Origin: an uncultured Mycoplasmatota bacterium
Lineage (GTDB): Bacteria; Bacillota_I; Bacilli_A; RF39; UBA660
Length of the DNA stretch: 64,000 bases
Reading direction: 5' to 3'
Assembly: GCA_937944975.1 (NCBI GenBank)
Contig: CALEBF010000002.1
Location: 1 to 64,000, forward strand
The notes below the pieces were generated by a model, which saw only the letters and a program-made list of their open reading frames with translations, searched no databases and was not told the origin of the DNA. The position numbers and the translations under genes were made by a program. This document shows, in pieces, positions 36,159 through 44,697 of this stretch; within the stretch, counting starts at the first letter, position 1, and every line of letters begins with the position of its first letter.

Positions 36159-36200
36159 AAATGGTGGTGCAAGGTGGCATAAAGTGGAGCAAAGTGGGTG
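36159..36200 (+). promoter_or_regulatory. MraZ operator: four tandem 10-bp repeats
   Basis: Four direct repeats occur with exact 10-bp phase: ATGGTGG-tgc (36161), AAGGTGG-cat (36171), AAAGTGG-agc (36181), AAAGTGG-gtg (36191). This matches the known MraZ box, tandem AAAGTGK-N3 units upstream of mraZ. It lies directly before the mraZ start, so MraZ would autoregulate the cluster. Confidence 0.9.
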
Positions 36201-36205
36201 ATTTT

Positions 36206-36637
36206 ATGTTGATGGGTGAATATCATCATACGATCGATGATAAGGGAAGATTAACGATTCCTTCAAAGATTCGTTATGATCTCGGAGAAAAGTTCGTTGT
36301 GACAAGAGGACTCGACGGATGTTTATTCGTTTATCCGATGGAAGAATGGACAAATATTATCGCCAAATACAAAGAATTACCTAATACTAAGGATGCCCGT
36401 AACTTTATGCGATTCTTCCTTTCGGGAGCGACAGAATGTGAATTTGATAAGCAAGGACGTATTAATATCGCCACACCACTTGTAAAATATGCCGATTTGA
36501 CGAAAGATTGTATTATTATCGGAGTGAACGATCGTTTGGAAATTTGGAGCAGTGAAAGATGGAGTTCATTCATGGATGAAAACGAAGAGAATTTCTCAGA
36601 TATCGCTGATAGTCTGTTCTCTACGAATCTTAGTTAG
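36206..36637 (+). CDS. mraZ: Transcriptional regulator MraZ
   Basis: MraZ is the DNA-binding regulator of the division and cell-wall cluster. The 143-residue product begins MLMGEYHHTIDDKGRLTIPSK, the first SpoVT/AbrB-like half, and carries the second half with DKQGRINIATPL (about 95-106), so both AbrB-type repeats are present. I start at ATG 36206, matching MraZ of other Firmicutes; the ORF open upstream to 36053 would run through the operator. Length is normal. The gene follows its operator and precedes rsmH by 11 bases. Confidence 0.97.
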   Translation: MLMGEYHHTIDDKGRLTIPSKIRYDLGEKFVVTRGLDGCLFVYPMEEWTNIIAKYKELPNTKDARNFMRFFLSGATECEFDKQGRINIATPLVKYADLTKDCIIIGVNDRLEIWSSERWSSFMDENEENFSDIADSLFSTNLS

Positions 36638-36648
36638 TAGGTGAGAGA

Positions 36649-37569
36649 ATGCATAAGAGTGTATTGTTAGAAGAGTGTCTCACATACTTAAATTTAAAAG
36701 AAGATTCAATTGTAGTAGATTGTACGTTGGGATATGGTGGACATAGCAGTGAGGTTTTAAAGAGAATTCCAAAAGGATTTTTATATGCATTTGATCAAGA
36801 TATCGATGCGATTCGCTCTAGTGAAAAGAGATTAAGAGAAATCGGAGATAACTTCGAAATCATTCAGAGTAATTTTCAGTATTTAAAAAGCGCATTAGCA
36901 AAGAGAAATATAACAAAAGTCGACGCTATTTTGTTTGATCTTGGTGTTTCTAGCCCACAGTTGGATGAGAAAGACCGAGGGTTTAGTTTTCATCAGGATG
37001 CGCCACTCGATATGAGAATGGATCAATCACAGTCGCTGACCGCAAAAGAAGTAGTAAATACATATTCTTATCAAGATCTCGTACGTATTTTTAAAGAATA
37101 CGGAGAAGAAAAATTCGCAACTTCTATTGCGCGTGCAATAGAGCGACAAAGAAAGGAAGCACCAATCGAAACGACGTTAGAATTAGCTGAGCTCATCAAA
37201 AGCGCAGTGCCAGAAAAATATCGTCGTGAAAAACATCCAGCACGAAAAGTTTTTCAAGCGATTCGAATCGAAGTCAATCGCGAGTTAGATGTCTGTGAAA
37301 TTGCTGTACGAGATGCGTTAGATTGTCTCGATGTAGATGGAAGACTTTGTGTTATCACATTTCATTCTTTGGAAGACAAGATTGTAAAAAACTTATATAA
37401 GACACATAGTACAGTGAAAAAAGAATTAATGAAGTTACCTGTGATACCGGAAGAGTATCAACCGAAATATAAAGTCGTTGCAACAGTAGTTCCAACTGAG
37501 AAGGAACTTTTAGAAAACAAACGGGCACGAAGTGCCAAATTAAGAGTCATCACAAGAATAAAGAAGTAG
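36649..37569 (+). CDS. rsmH: 16S rRNA (cytosine-N4)-methyltransferase RsmH
   Basis: RsmH (MraW) methylates C1402 of 16S rRNA at N4. The 306-residue product starts MHKSVLLEECLTYLNLK and has the SAM site VDCTLGYGGHSSEVLKRIP (about 26-44), FDLGVSSPQLDEKDRGFSF (about 98-116) and the C-terminal LEDKIVKNLYK / SAKLRVITR segments. GGTGAGAG precedes the start. It is the standard second gene of the dcw cluster. Confidence 0.97.
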   Translation: MHKSVLLEECLTYLNLKEDSIVVDCTLGYGGHSSEVLKRIPKGFLYAFDQDIDAIRSSEKRLREIGDNFEIIQSNFQYLKSALAKRNITKVDAILFDLGVSSPQLDEKDRGFSFHQDAPLDMRMDQSQSLTAKEVVNTYSYQDLVRIFKEYGEEKFATSIARAIERQRKEAPIETTLELAELIKSAVPEKYRREKHPARKVFQAIRIEVNRELDVCEIAVRDALDCLDVDGRLCVITFHSLEDKIVKNLYKTHSTVKKELMKLPVIPEEYQPKYKVVATVVPTEKELLENKRARSAKLRVITRIKK

Positions 37570-37583
37570 TAGGGGAGAGAGAC

Positions 37584-37880
37584 ATGAGGACGAAGAAAGT
37601 GAGAAAATTAAAAATTACAAAAGGTGAAAAAATGCTTTATGCAGGCGCTTTCTTGTCTGTCATTTTTACACTTGCGCTTCAAGTATTCTGCGGAGCTAAT
37701 ATTGGAAATCTCAATATGTCTGTAGAAAAACTACGGTATGATATAGAGTCACAAGAGAAGAAAAATGAAAGTTTAACGATGAAAGTGAACGAACTAACTT
37801 CATTTGATAAGGTCAAGGATATTGTCAAAGAAATGGGATTAGAGTATAATAATGATAATATCATAATCATCAACAAATAA
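37584..37880 (+). CDS. ftsL: FtsL-like division protein
   Basis: FtsL is a small bitopic protein of the divisome. The 98-residue product has a basic cytosolic head, one membrane helix (about 21-40) and a periplasmic heptad-repeat coiled coil (EKLRYDIESQEKKNESL). It ends with DIVKEMGLEYNNDNII, the typical motif of FtsL/DivIC C-termini. Identity rests on its position between rsmH and pbpB as much as on its weak sequence. Confidence 0.85.
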   Translation: MRTKKVRKLKITKGEKMLYAGAFLSVIFTLALQVFCGANIGNLNMSVEKLRYDIESQEKKNESLTMKVNELTSFDKVKDIVKEMGLEYNNDNIIIINK

Positions 37881-37893
37881 ATGAGGTGAAGAT

Positions 37894-40104
37894 ATGAAAA
37901 AGGAAGGACAAAGAAATGGTAAGTGGAAATTTCCGCAACTGGTTTTTTATGTTTTTCTTTTTTTTATTGTGGTTTTAATCCTACAATTAGCTTATCTTTC
38001 TTTATCTCCAGTCGTCTATGGAATCAATATGGATGATTTTGCGAAACAGCGTAATACAGTTAAGAAGACACTCACAGCAACGAGAGGAACGATCTATGAT
38101 AAAGACGGAAATATTTTAGCACTCAACGTATCTTCTTATACGGTAATTGCATATCTGGATCCTAGTAGAAGTAAAAACTCTTCCACTCCTCAGCACGTTG
38201 AAGATGTAGCGATGACAGCTCAAAAATTAGCGCCTATTTTAGGTATGACAGAAGAGTATCTCGTACGTTTGATGTCGCAGGATCGATATCAAGTAGAACT
38301 TGGCCCGGGAGGTCGTGGAATTACTGAGTTAAAGAAAGATGAGATAGAAGCGCTTCATTTACCTGGAATCGCATTTGAAGAAGATTATAAGCGCTATTAT
38401 CCGAATGGAAACTTTGCATCATATGTCATTGGATATGCGAAACAGTACGATAAAGAAGTAACCGTAAATGGAATTAAAACATTGGAACGAGTGATCGTAG
38501 GAGAACTTGGAATAGAAGCGAAATACGATAGTCAACTGAAAGGAACCAATGGTAGTGTTACTTATCAACAGGATCGAAATGGATATAAGATTCCAGATAC
38601 GAAAGAAACTAGAATCGATGCACACGATGGGGATAACATTTATTTGACGTTAGATTCTAATATTCAAAGATTCTTGGAAGGAGCAATTAAAGAAGCTGCT
38701 GAAACTTACGAGCCGGAGTGGATGGTAGTCAACGTAATGGAGGCAAAAACCGGAAAAATTTTGGCGACATCTTCATCACCATCATTTGATCCGAACGTCA
38801 AGGATATTACGAATTACGAGAATCCTCTTGTTTCCTATGTTTACGAGCCGGGAAGTACTATGAAGATATTTTCTTATATGTGTGCGATGGAAAAAGGAAC
38901 TTACGATGGATCAGCAACTTATCAATCTGGTAATATCAAAATAGGAGAGTATACGATTAACGATTGGGATCGTGCAGGATGGGGAACGATTACGTACGAT
39001 AAAGGATTTGAATATTCTTCGAATGTCGCAGTCGTTAATTTGCTACAGAAATATATCAATAAAAATGACTTAAGAGAATGTTATGAAAAATATGGATTTG
39101 GAAAGATTACGGGAATCGAACAATCGAGAGAACAAACTGGATCGATTAAATTTAATTATCCAGTCGAGGTTGCTACTGCTGGATTTGGACAGGGAATTAC
39201 TGTAACACCAGTTCAAATGTTACAGGCCTTAACGATGATTGCAAACGATGGAAAAATGTTGAAGCCTCATGTTGTCGATAAGATCGTCGATCCAAATACG
39301 GGTAAGACAGTGTATAAATCTAAGGTAGAAAAATCAAAGCAATTGCTGAAACAATCTACCGTCGATAAGATCAAGGAACTTATGCATAACACAGTGTATG
39401 GTACTGATCCTGGAACGACAGGATATGCATACGATATTCCAGGATTTGATATTATTGGTAAGACGGGAACGGCGCAAATATATAACGAAAAAACGGGCGG
39501 ATACTACGAAGGAAAGAATGAATATATTTTCTCTTTTGCTGGAATGTATCCAAAGGATGATCCGGAGATTATCATATATGCGGCGATGAAACGACCAAAA
39601 TGGGGAGAGAGTAAGGCACTTTCAACAACGGTTGTCTCTGTGATGAAAAGTATTGCAAAATATCGAAATATGTTTACTGAAACAACTGCACAGGCAACGA
39701 CTCAATTATTTGAAATGCCATCTTATCTTAGCAAGAATGTTGTGGATGTTACTGCTCAGTTATCAAGTGTAGGCCTCGTTCCTGTATATTTGGGAACAGG
39801 AGATAAAGTTATCTCTCAATATCCAGAAAAAGGAACGCAGTTAGTAACAGGCGATAAAGTATTTTTAAAAACGAATAAAAAGGATATCACAATTCCAGAT
39901 ATGACTGGTTGGTCTCGTAGCGATGTGAAGGCATTTGCAGCTCTCGCTGGAATTACATGTTCGTTTGAGGGACATGGATTTGTTACCGGACAGAGTATCG
40001 CAGCTGGAACTCCTGTGAATGCAACAACAGTATTGAATCTTACACTTTCTGATAAATATGACTTTAATGCATTAGATACGACGCAAAGCCAGAATGGAAC
40101 ATAG
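37894..40104 (+). CDS. pbpB: Penicillin-binding protein 2B-like transpeptidase (PASTA)
   Basis: This is a class B PBP that cross-links septal peptidoglycan. The 736-residue product has an N-terminal helix (about 13-35), the dimerisation domain beginning TRGTIYDKDGNIL, a transpeptidase domain with the catalytic Ser in EPGSTMK, the SSN motif in YSSNVAVVN and KTG in IGKTGTAQI, and two C-terminal PASTA domains (about 600-720). PASTA presence and position match B. subtilis PbpB. It is a likely essential division gene and lies intact upstream of the split spoVD. Confidence 0.92.
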   Translation: MKKEGQRNGKWKFPQLVFYVFLFFIVVLILQLAYLSLSPVVYGINMDDFAKQRNTVKKTLTATRGTIYDKDGNILALNVSSYTVIAYLDPSRSKNSSTPQHVEDVAMTAQKLAPILGMTEEYLVRLMSQDRYQVELGPGGRGITELKKDEIEALHLPGIAFEEDYKRYYPNGNFASYVIGYAKQYDKEVTVNGIKTLERVIVGELGIEAKYDSQLKGTNGSVTYQQDRNGYKIPDTKETRIDAHDGDNIYLTLDSNIQRFLEGAIKEAAETYEPEWMVVNVMEAKTGKILATSSSPSFDPNVKDITNYENPLVSYVYEPGSTMKIFSYMCAMEKGTYDGSATYQSGNIKIGEYTINDWDRAGWGTITYDKGFEYSSNVAVVNLLQKYINKNDLRECYEKYGFGKITGIEQSREQTGSIKFNYPVEVATAGFGQGITVTPVQMLQALTMIANDGKMLKPHVVDKIVDPNTGKTVYKSKVEKSKQLLKQSTVDKIKELMHNTVYGTDPGTTGYAYDIPGFDIIGKTGTAQIYNEKTGGYYEGKNEYIFSFAGMYPKDDPEIIIYAAMKRPKWGESKALSTTVVSVMKSIAKYRNMFTETTAQATTQLFEMPSYLSKNVVDVTAQLSSVGLVPVYLGTGDKVISQYPEKGTQLVTGDKVFLKTNKKDITIPDMTGWSRSDVKAFAALAGITCSFEGHGFVTGQSIAAGTPVNATTVLNLTLSDKYDFNALDTTQSQNGT

Positions 40105-40113
40105 GAGGTTTGA

Positions 40114-40608
40114 ATGGAGCAGTTACAAGTTTTTGACGAGAATAAAGAAATGTTAAAAGAAGCGGTTGCTCGTGATAAGAAGCTTCAGTTACCAGATGGA
40201 AAATACTTTATGATCATAGTAGTATTTATCTAAAATCATCAACATCAGTATTTGATCCAAAAGACTTCCACAGAAAGAGATTCTGTTTATGCAACTACTG
40301 GTGGTCATGTAACTTATGGTGATACAGGGAAAGTCACCGCTCAAAAAGAATTGAAAGAAGAATTAGGAATCGATATTTCTTTAGAGGAATTAGAGTATAT
40401 AGATACACTTAAATATCCTAAAGCATATTGCGAAATTTATTATCTGTCAAAAGAAATTGATTTAGAAAAGATTCAACTGCAGGAAGAAGAGGTAGAAAAG
40501 GTTGAGTGGATGACAGAAGAAGAAATAGAACGATTGATTCAAAGTGGAAATTTTCGAAAGGTTAACATTGTACCTTTTCAAAAAGTAAAGAAAACTCACA
40601 AAGAGTGA
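40114..40608 (+). pseudogene. Nudix hydrolase pseudogene (premature stop)
   Basis: ATG 40114, behind GGAGG, opens a Nudix-like protein. The frame stops at TAA 40231-40233 after 39 codons and then continues in the same frame to 40608. Joined, the two parts give an IPP-isomerase-type start (MEQLQVFDENKEM) and a degenerate Nudix box (GGHVTYGDTGKVTAQKELKEELG, positions about 40306-40374), with Glu to Asp and Arg to Lys changes. The same frame on both sides of a single stop argues for a nonsense mutation. It lies between pbpB and spoVD, where no such gene is normally found. An alternative is a shorter product starting at TTG 40252. Confidence 0.6.
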
Positions 40609-40618
40609 GTTTTTTTTT
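40591..40618 (+). terminator. Terminator between Nudix pseudogene and spoVD
   Basis: AAACTCAC and GTGAGTTT form an 8-bp stem with a loop of about 5 bases, then nine T. This would separate spoVD from the pbpB transcript, so spoVD should have its own promoter. Confidence 0.8.
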
Positions 40619-40663
40619 CATTTTTTTTGTGCTTGTACATAACATGAATTAGAGGTGACTCTC

Positions 40664-41758
40664 ATGTTTTTTAAAAGTATTCACATTCGAATTAAAATTG
40701 TATTTCTTCTATTAATTTTTATATTTGCACTCATCGTTGGCAAAGTGTTCTATATTCAAGTGATTGATTATGACAAGTTAAATTCCTATGCTTCAGGTCT
40801 TTGGAGTAGAAATCTTCCAATCGAAGCAAATAGGGGAAAGATATATGATCGAAATGGTGTTGTTCTGGCTGATAATTTGACAACATCATCGTTAGTTTTT
40901 ATTCCAAACCAAATTAAAGATAAAATTGGTACGGCAGAAAAAATTAGTGCAATTTTAGATGTACCTTATGATAAAATTTATGCACATGTTTCAAAAAAGG
41001 CATCGATTGAGAGAGTACATCCAGAAGGAAGACGGCTTTCTTATGAAATTGCGGATAAAATAGCGGCTTTAAAATTACCAGGAGTTTATCTTGTCAAAGA
41101 ATCAAAGCGTGTTTATCCTTATGATACTTATTTGTCTCATACTCTCGGATTTGTAGGAATTGATAATCAAGGACTTTCAGGGTTAGAACTTATGTATGAT
41201 GATTATTTGACTGGAGAATATGGAGCTATTAAGTATTTTAGTGATGCAAAAGGAAACAAATTAGAGTTAAATGAAGTCTATGAAAAACCCCAAGATGGAA
41301 TGAATATGACACTTACGATCAATCATGAAATTCAAATGTCATTGGAGCGTGAATTAGATAATGCGGTTTTAAAATATTCGCCGGATCAAGCACTTGGTAT
41401 TGTAATGGATCCAAATACTGGAGAAATTTTGGCAATGTCGTCACGCCCTAATTTTTCTCCTTCTAAATATCAAGACTATACAACAGAGGAAATCAATCGA
41501 AATTTGCCGATTTGGGCAACGTATGAACCTGGATCGACGTTTAAAATTATTACGTTAGCAACAGCGCTAGAAGAAAATCTTATCGATTTGGAAAAGGATA
41601 AATTTCACGATAGTGGATCGATTCAGGTAGAGAATGCTCGAATCAAATGTTGGAAACACGGAGGCCATGGAGAACAGACGATGTTACAGGTTGTTGAGAA
41701 TTCTTGCAATCTTGGTGGTTACACAGGAACATTTTCGAGTTCGAAGATGCTTATATAA
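40664..41758 (+). CDS. spoVD: SpoVD-type penicillin-binding protein, N-terminal part (interrupted by element)
   Basis: SpoVD is the sporulation-specific class B PBP that makes spore cortex in the mother cell. This half has the N-terminal helix (about 8-28), the dimerisation domain (ANRGKIYDRNGVVLADN, about 50-66), and the transpeptidase Ser291 in EPGSTFK. Native sequence runs to Asn349 of the SCN motif (about 41709); the remaining 16 codons, to the stop at 41758, come from the inserted element. Start is ATG 40664 behind GAGGTG. With the 3' part (56622-57483) the restored protein is 635 residues, close to the 646 of B. subtilis SpoVD. Alone it lacks the KTG motif and cannot be a functional transpeptidase. 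Confidence 0.9.
   Translation: MFFKSIHIRIKIVFLLLIFIFALIVGKVFYIQVIDYDKLNSYASGLWSRNLPIEANRGKIYDRNGVVLADNLTTSSLVFIPNQIKDKIGTAEKISAILDVPYDKIYAHVSKKASIERVHPEGRRLSYEIADKIAALKLPGVYLVKESKRVYPYDTYLSHTLGFVGIDNQGLSGLELMYDDYLTGEYGAIKYFSDAKGNKLELNEVYEKPQDGMNMTLTINHEIQMSLERELDNAVLKYSPDQALGIVMDPNTGEILAMSSRPNFSPSKYQDYTTEEINRNLPIWATYEPGSTFKIITLATALEENLIDLEKDKFHDSGSIQVENARIKCWKHGGHGEQTMLQVVENSCNLGGYTGTFSSSKMLI
41697..41720. other. attL junction of integrative element
   Basis: The left junction lies in spoVD codons S347-C348-N349: TTCTTGCAAT-CTTGG. The 4-bp GCAA at 41706-41709 is shared with attR. Left of it the sequence is spoVD; right of it the sequence is AT-rich element. Confidence 0.85.
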
Positions 41759-41760
41759 AT

Positions 41761-42623
41761 AAGAAAAGTCATTCCAATATAGAAGTCTATTCTACATTCA
41801 ATTTGATTTATGACAATATTATTTATTCAAAAAATGAAGAGTATCCAAAATTAGAAAAGAAAGTTAAAGTGGAAAATTGTAAGCTCAAAAATGAAGAAAG
41901 TAACATTAAAAATGTACTTTATAATAATGATACTAGTAGTTATAAAGATATAACTTATAATAAGAGAGAGCAAACTATTAAATTATTTGACAAATTTGAT
42001 GAGTATATTATATCTATAGAAAAAGATGTGATAAGAAATTATTTGCTAAAAACCGTTGTATATAAATTAAGAAAAAGATTTATAGAAGTTCAAATTAATC
42101 AAAATGATTTATATATATATGTTTTTTAAAAGATGTTAAACAATTTGATATGCAAAATAAATTAAAAATAAGAAAAGGTTATGAAAATACATCTTTGAGA
42201 TATTATTTACGAGTAGAGAATATAAACGATTTAAAATATTCATTTGAGTTAGCTAAAGAATTATATGGTTATCTTAAAACACCACATGAACCTATTTGTG
42301 AATTATTGTTTGAAAATATTTTGAATGGAATTATGGAATTATGAGATAATATTGTTTGTAATAAATTATATAGAGATTATAGATTTAAAACAAAAAGAAA
42401 TTATGGATTATATGTACGATTATTAAAAGTAGAAGACAATCAAAATATATTAGATTATACTTATCAAACAGGAATAGAGAATTTATGCATGATATATAAA
42501 ATATCTAATAATCATGATATAGAAACCATAATTCCTTATATTAAAAAAAGTTACATACTTAGTAGGTGTGTTGCAATTGATGTTAAATATGAATTAAATA
42601 AATTATATTTTAAAGAAAGCTAG
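41761..42623 (+). pseudogene. Degraded DUF5655-like gene at the element's left end
   Basis: Three overlapping frame segments (41761-42129, 42123-42344, then on to 42623) read as one decayed protein. A frameshift lies near 42117-42129 where the first frame stops (TAA 42127). The second frame then has an in-frame TGA at 42342-42344, after which it stays open to TAG 42621. The segments RFIEVQINQNDLYIYVF, KIRKGYENTSLRYYLRVENI and DLKYSFELAKELYGYL resemble the DUF5655 module, and a similar pattern recurs near 42400-42560. TGA is a stop in the host, so this is decay rather than recoding. Function unknown. Confidence 0.5.
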
Positions 42624-42640
42624 ATGCTTTCTTTTTTGTT
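42613..42640 (+). terminator. Terminator after degraded gene
   Basis: AAGAAAGC-tagat-GCTTTCTT followed by TTTTG. Confidence 0.75.
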
Positions 42641-42683
42641 GAAAATATGATAAAATTATCACAATTATTTAAATTATCGTTTA

Positions 42684-42695
42684 TTTAATAACTAA
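42684..42695 (+). promoter_or_regulatory. 12-bp motif shared by the two cluster promoters, copy 1
   Basis: TTTAATAACTAA occurs here, about 90 bases before the LysR gene, and again at 43692-43703 before the PHP gene. Both are in promoter regions of the cluster, so it may be a regulator site or simply AT-rich coincidence. Confidence 0.35.
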
Positions 42696-42779
42696 TAGCA
42701 AATGTATCATTGTATTTATTTTCCTTTCAATTAAAAAACAAATAAGCTTTTATTAAAAAATAGCATTAAGGAGGTAATT

Positions 42780-43679
42780 ATGAACGGAAATATTGATTTA
42801 AATTTGTTTAAAACATTTTATATTGTTGCTAATTGCAATAGTTTTACAAAAGCTTCAGAACAATTATTTATTTCACAACCTGCAGTGACACAAGCAGTAA
42901 AGAAATTAGAAGAACAGTTAAATGCTGAATTATTTATTAGAACTTCATCAGGTATTTGTTTGACAGAAAATGGAAAAATGGTTTACCATTATGCAGAACA
43001 TTTGTGTAATTTGGCAGAGGCAGGTCTAAATTTAATAAAAGAACAAAGGGAAGAAAAATCAAAAATAATAAATGTTGGTGTTCCTACGCATATTGGTACA
43101 TTTTATTTTGTAAAATATCTAAAAGAATTCAATAAAAAATATAAAGATGTAAAAGTTAATATTATTAATAAAAAATCAGATGAAATGTTAAATCTTCTAT
43201 TAAAAAGGGAGTTAGATATAGTTTTAGATACTGATATGATAAGTATTAATGATAATACAATAAAAACAATAAAGTTAGTTGATTTAAAAAGCTGTTTTGT
43301 ATGTAATGAAAAATTTAAAAAACTTGCAGATAAAAATATAATTGAACCAAAAGAGTTAACTAAATATCCATTAATTTTACCAAGTAGCACTACTTTCAAT
43401 AGAAAAATGATTGATGCAAATTTTGAAAAATATAATATTATTTTATCACCTTTAATTGAAGCTAATTCTTCGTCTATATCAAAAGGAATTATTAAAAATG
43501 GTGTTGGTATTGGATGGATGATAAAAGAATTTGTAGAAGATGATTTAGCTTTAAAAAAGTTATTTGAGGTAAAGGTAAACATACCTTCTATTTATATATC
43601 TTTGAGTGTTGCATATCACAAGAAGTTTGCTAAAAAGTATGTGGAAGAATTTATAAAAATATTAAAAACAAATTTATAA
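42780..43679 (+). CDS. LysR-family transcriptional regulator
   Basis: The 299-residue product has the LysR N-terminal winged helix-turn-helix (LNLFKTFYIVANCNSFTKAS, about 6-25, and FISQPAVTQAVKKLEEQL) and a periplasmic-binding-type effector domain. It probably controls the biosynthetic block that begins 98 bases downstream on the same strand. AAGGAGGTAA lies 6 bases before the ATG. The effector is unknown. Codon use is strongly AT-biased, as in the rest of the element. Confidence 0.9.
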   Translation: MNGNIDLNLFKTFYIVANCNSFTKASEQLFISQPAVTQAVKKLEEQLNAELFIRTSSGICLTENGKMVYHYAEHLCNLAEAGLNLIKEQREEKSKIINVGVPTHIGTFYFVKYLKEFNKKYKDVKVNIINKKSDEMLNLLLKRELDIVLDTDMISINDNTIKTIKLVDLKSCFVCNEKFKKLADKNIIEPKELTKYPLILPSSTTFNRKMIDANFEKYNIILSPLIEANSSSISKGIIKNGVGIGWMIKEFVEDDLALKKLFEVKVNIPSIYISLSVAYHKKFAKKYVEEFIKILKTNL

Positions 43680-43691
43680 TGATTTGTTTTT

Positions 43692-43725
43692 TTTAATAAC
43701 TAAAAATTATAGCATATAAATAATT
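43692..43725 (+). promoter_or_regulatory. Candidate LysR operator before the biosynthetic operon
   Basis: The second copy of TTTAATAACTAA (43692-43703) is followed at once by an inverted repeat AATTAT-N9-ATAATT (43705-43725). Such a 21-base dyad with T-N11-A character is the layout of LysR-type binding sites. It lies 50-70 bases before the PHP gene. This is inference; AT-rich DNA yields chance dyads. Confidence 0.35.
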
Positions 43726-43777
43726 GAAATAAAAAAAAGCCATTTTCAAATGTATAATTATAAGAGGGTGATTACTT

Positions 43778-44674
43778 ATGGATAATAATAAGAAATATAT
43801 TGATATGCACATTCATTCAAAATATTCTGATGGATATTTTGATGTGAAAGAAATAGTAGATATGGCGAATCAAAATGAGATATGCTTTATGGCAATAAGT
43901 GATCATGATTCCATAAAAAGTTTGGCAGAATTACAGTTAGAGATTCCAGAAGGAGTATATGGAACATCAGCAATAGAAATTTCTACATATATGATGTTGA
44001 ATCAAGAAAAAATTAAATTGCATTTATTAGGATATGGATTTGATTCAGGAAATTGTGAATTGGAAAAAGTTTTATTAGAACTGAAAAAAAGGAGGATGTA
44101 TTTTCATAAAAAATTTCTAGAAAAATTAAAATCAAGTTTTAATAATTTGCCAATAGAAGAAATTGATAAATTGGATATAGAGAGATATTGCTGGTTTGAT
44201 AGAGATATTCTTGCTTGTTTAAAATCATGTATAAAAAGTTCTCAAGAATTGGAAAATTATCTTACTTTTTTTAAAAAAAACAAAATGAGATATGGTATTG
44301 ATTATCCAATAGAAATTTCTACTGCTATAGCTGCCATTAACGCAGCTGGAGGTATATCTGTTCTTGCACATCCAATGGCTTATAACCTTTCTTATGAAAA
44401 AGTACAAATTATAATTAAGCAATTAATTGATATGGGGTTACAAGGAATTGAAGTTTATCAATCAGATTGCAGTAGTTATGATAGTATTAGATTATTAGAG
44501 GAAGTAAATAAATATAATTTGTTATATTCTGTCGGTAGCGATTTTCATAGAATTATAAATTCTGATGGCAGGGAAATATGTAAAGGAATTAATAATAATT
44601 TATGTGTTTCTTCAACATCATTAACCGATTATTTAATTGAAAAAAAATTGGTTTTTACTAAAAAGAAAAAATAA
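43778..44674 (+). CDS. PHP-domain phosphoesterase (TrpH-type)
   Basis: PHP proteins are metal-dependent phosphoesterases. The 298-residue product has the N-terminal DMHIHSKYSDG (about 6-16), ISDHDSI, VLAHPMAYN and YSVGSDFHR blocks, which carry the His and Asp metal ligands of the TrpH-type family (nucleotide or oligonucleotide phosphatases). Within the cluster it may clean a phosphorylated nucleotide intermediate or supply CMP. It follows the regulator and leads the operon. RBS: GAGGGTGATTACTT. Confidence 0.85.
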   Translation: MDNNKKYIDMHIHSKYSDGYFDVKEIVDMANQNEICFMAISDHDSIKSLAELQLEIPEGVYGTSAIEISTYMMLNQEKIKLHLLGYGFDSGNCELEKVLLELKKRRMYFHKKFLEKLKSSFNNLPIEEIDKLDIERYCWFDRDILACLKSCIKSSQELENYLTFFKKNKMRYGIDYPIEISTAIAAINAAGGISVLAHPMAYNLSYEKVQIIIKQLIDMGLQGIEVYQSDCSSYDSIRLLEEVNKYNLLYSVGSDFHRIINSDGREICKGINNNLCVSSTSLTDYLIEKKLVFTKKKK

Positions 44675-44697
44675 ATTTAAAAGAAAGAGGGAAAAAA

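Noticed and set aside
42342..42344. In-frame TGA as a possible tryptophan codon (recoded genetic code)
   Set aside because: Host genes end at TGA at several places (14532, 22903, 49370) with normal downstream starts, and this TGA is in a gene that also carries a frameshift.
43103..43582. Minus-strand frame of 159 codons inside the LysR gene
   Set aside because: It is the shadow of an AT-rich coding region and has low-complexity Ser/Phe/Ile content.
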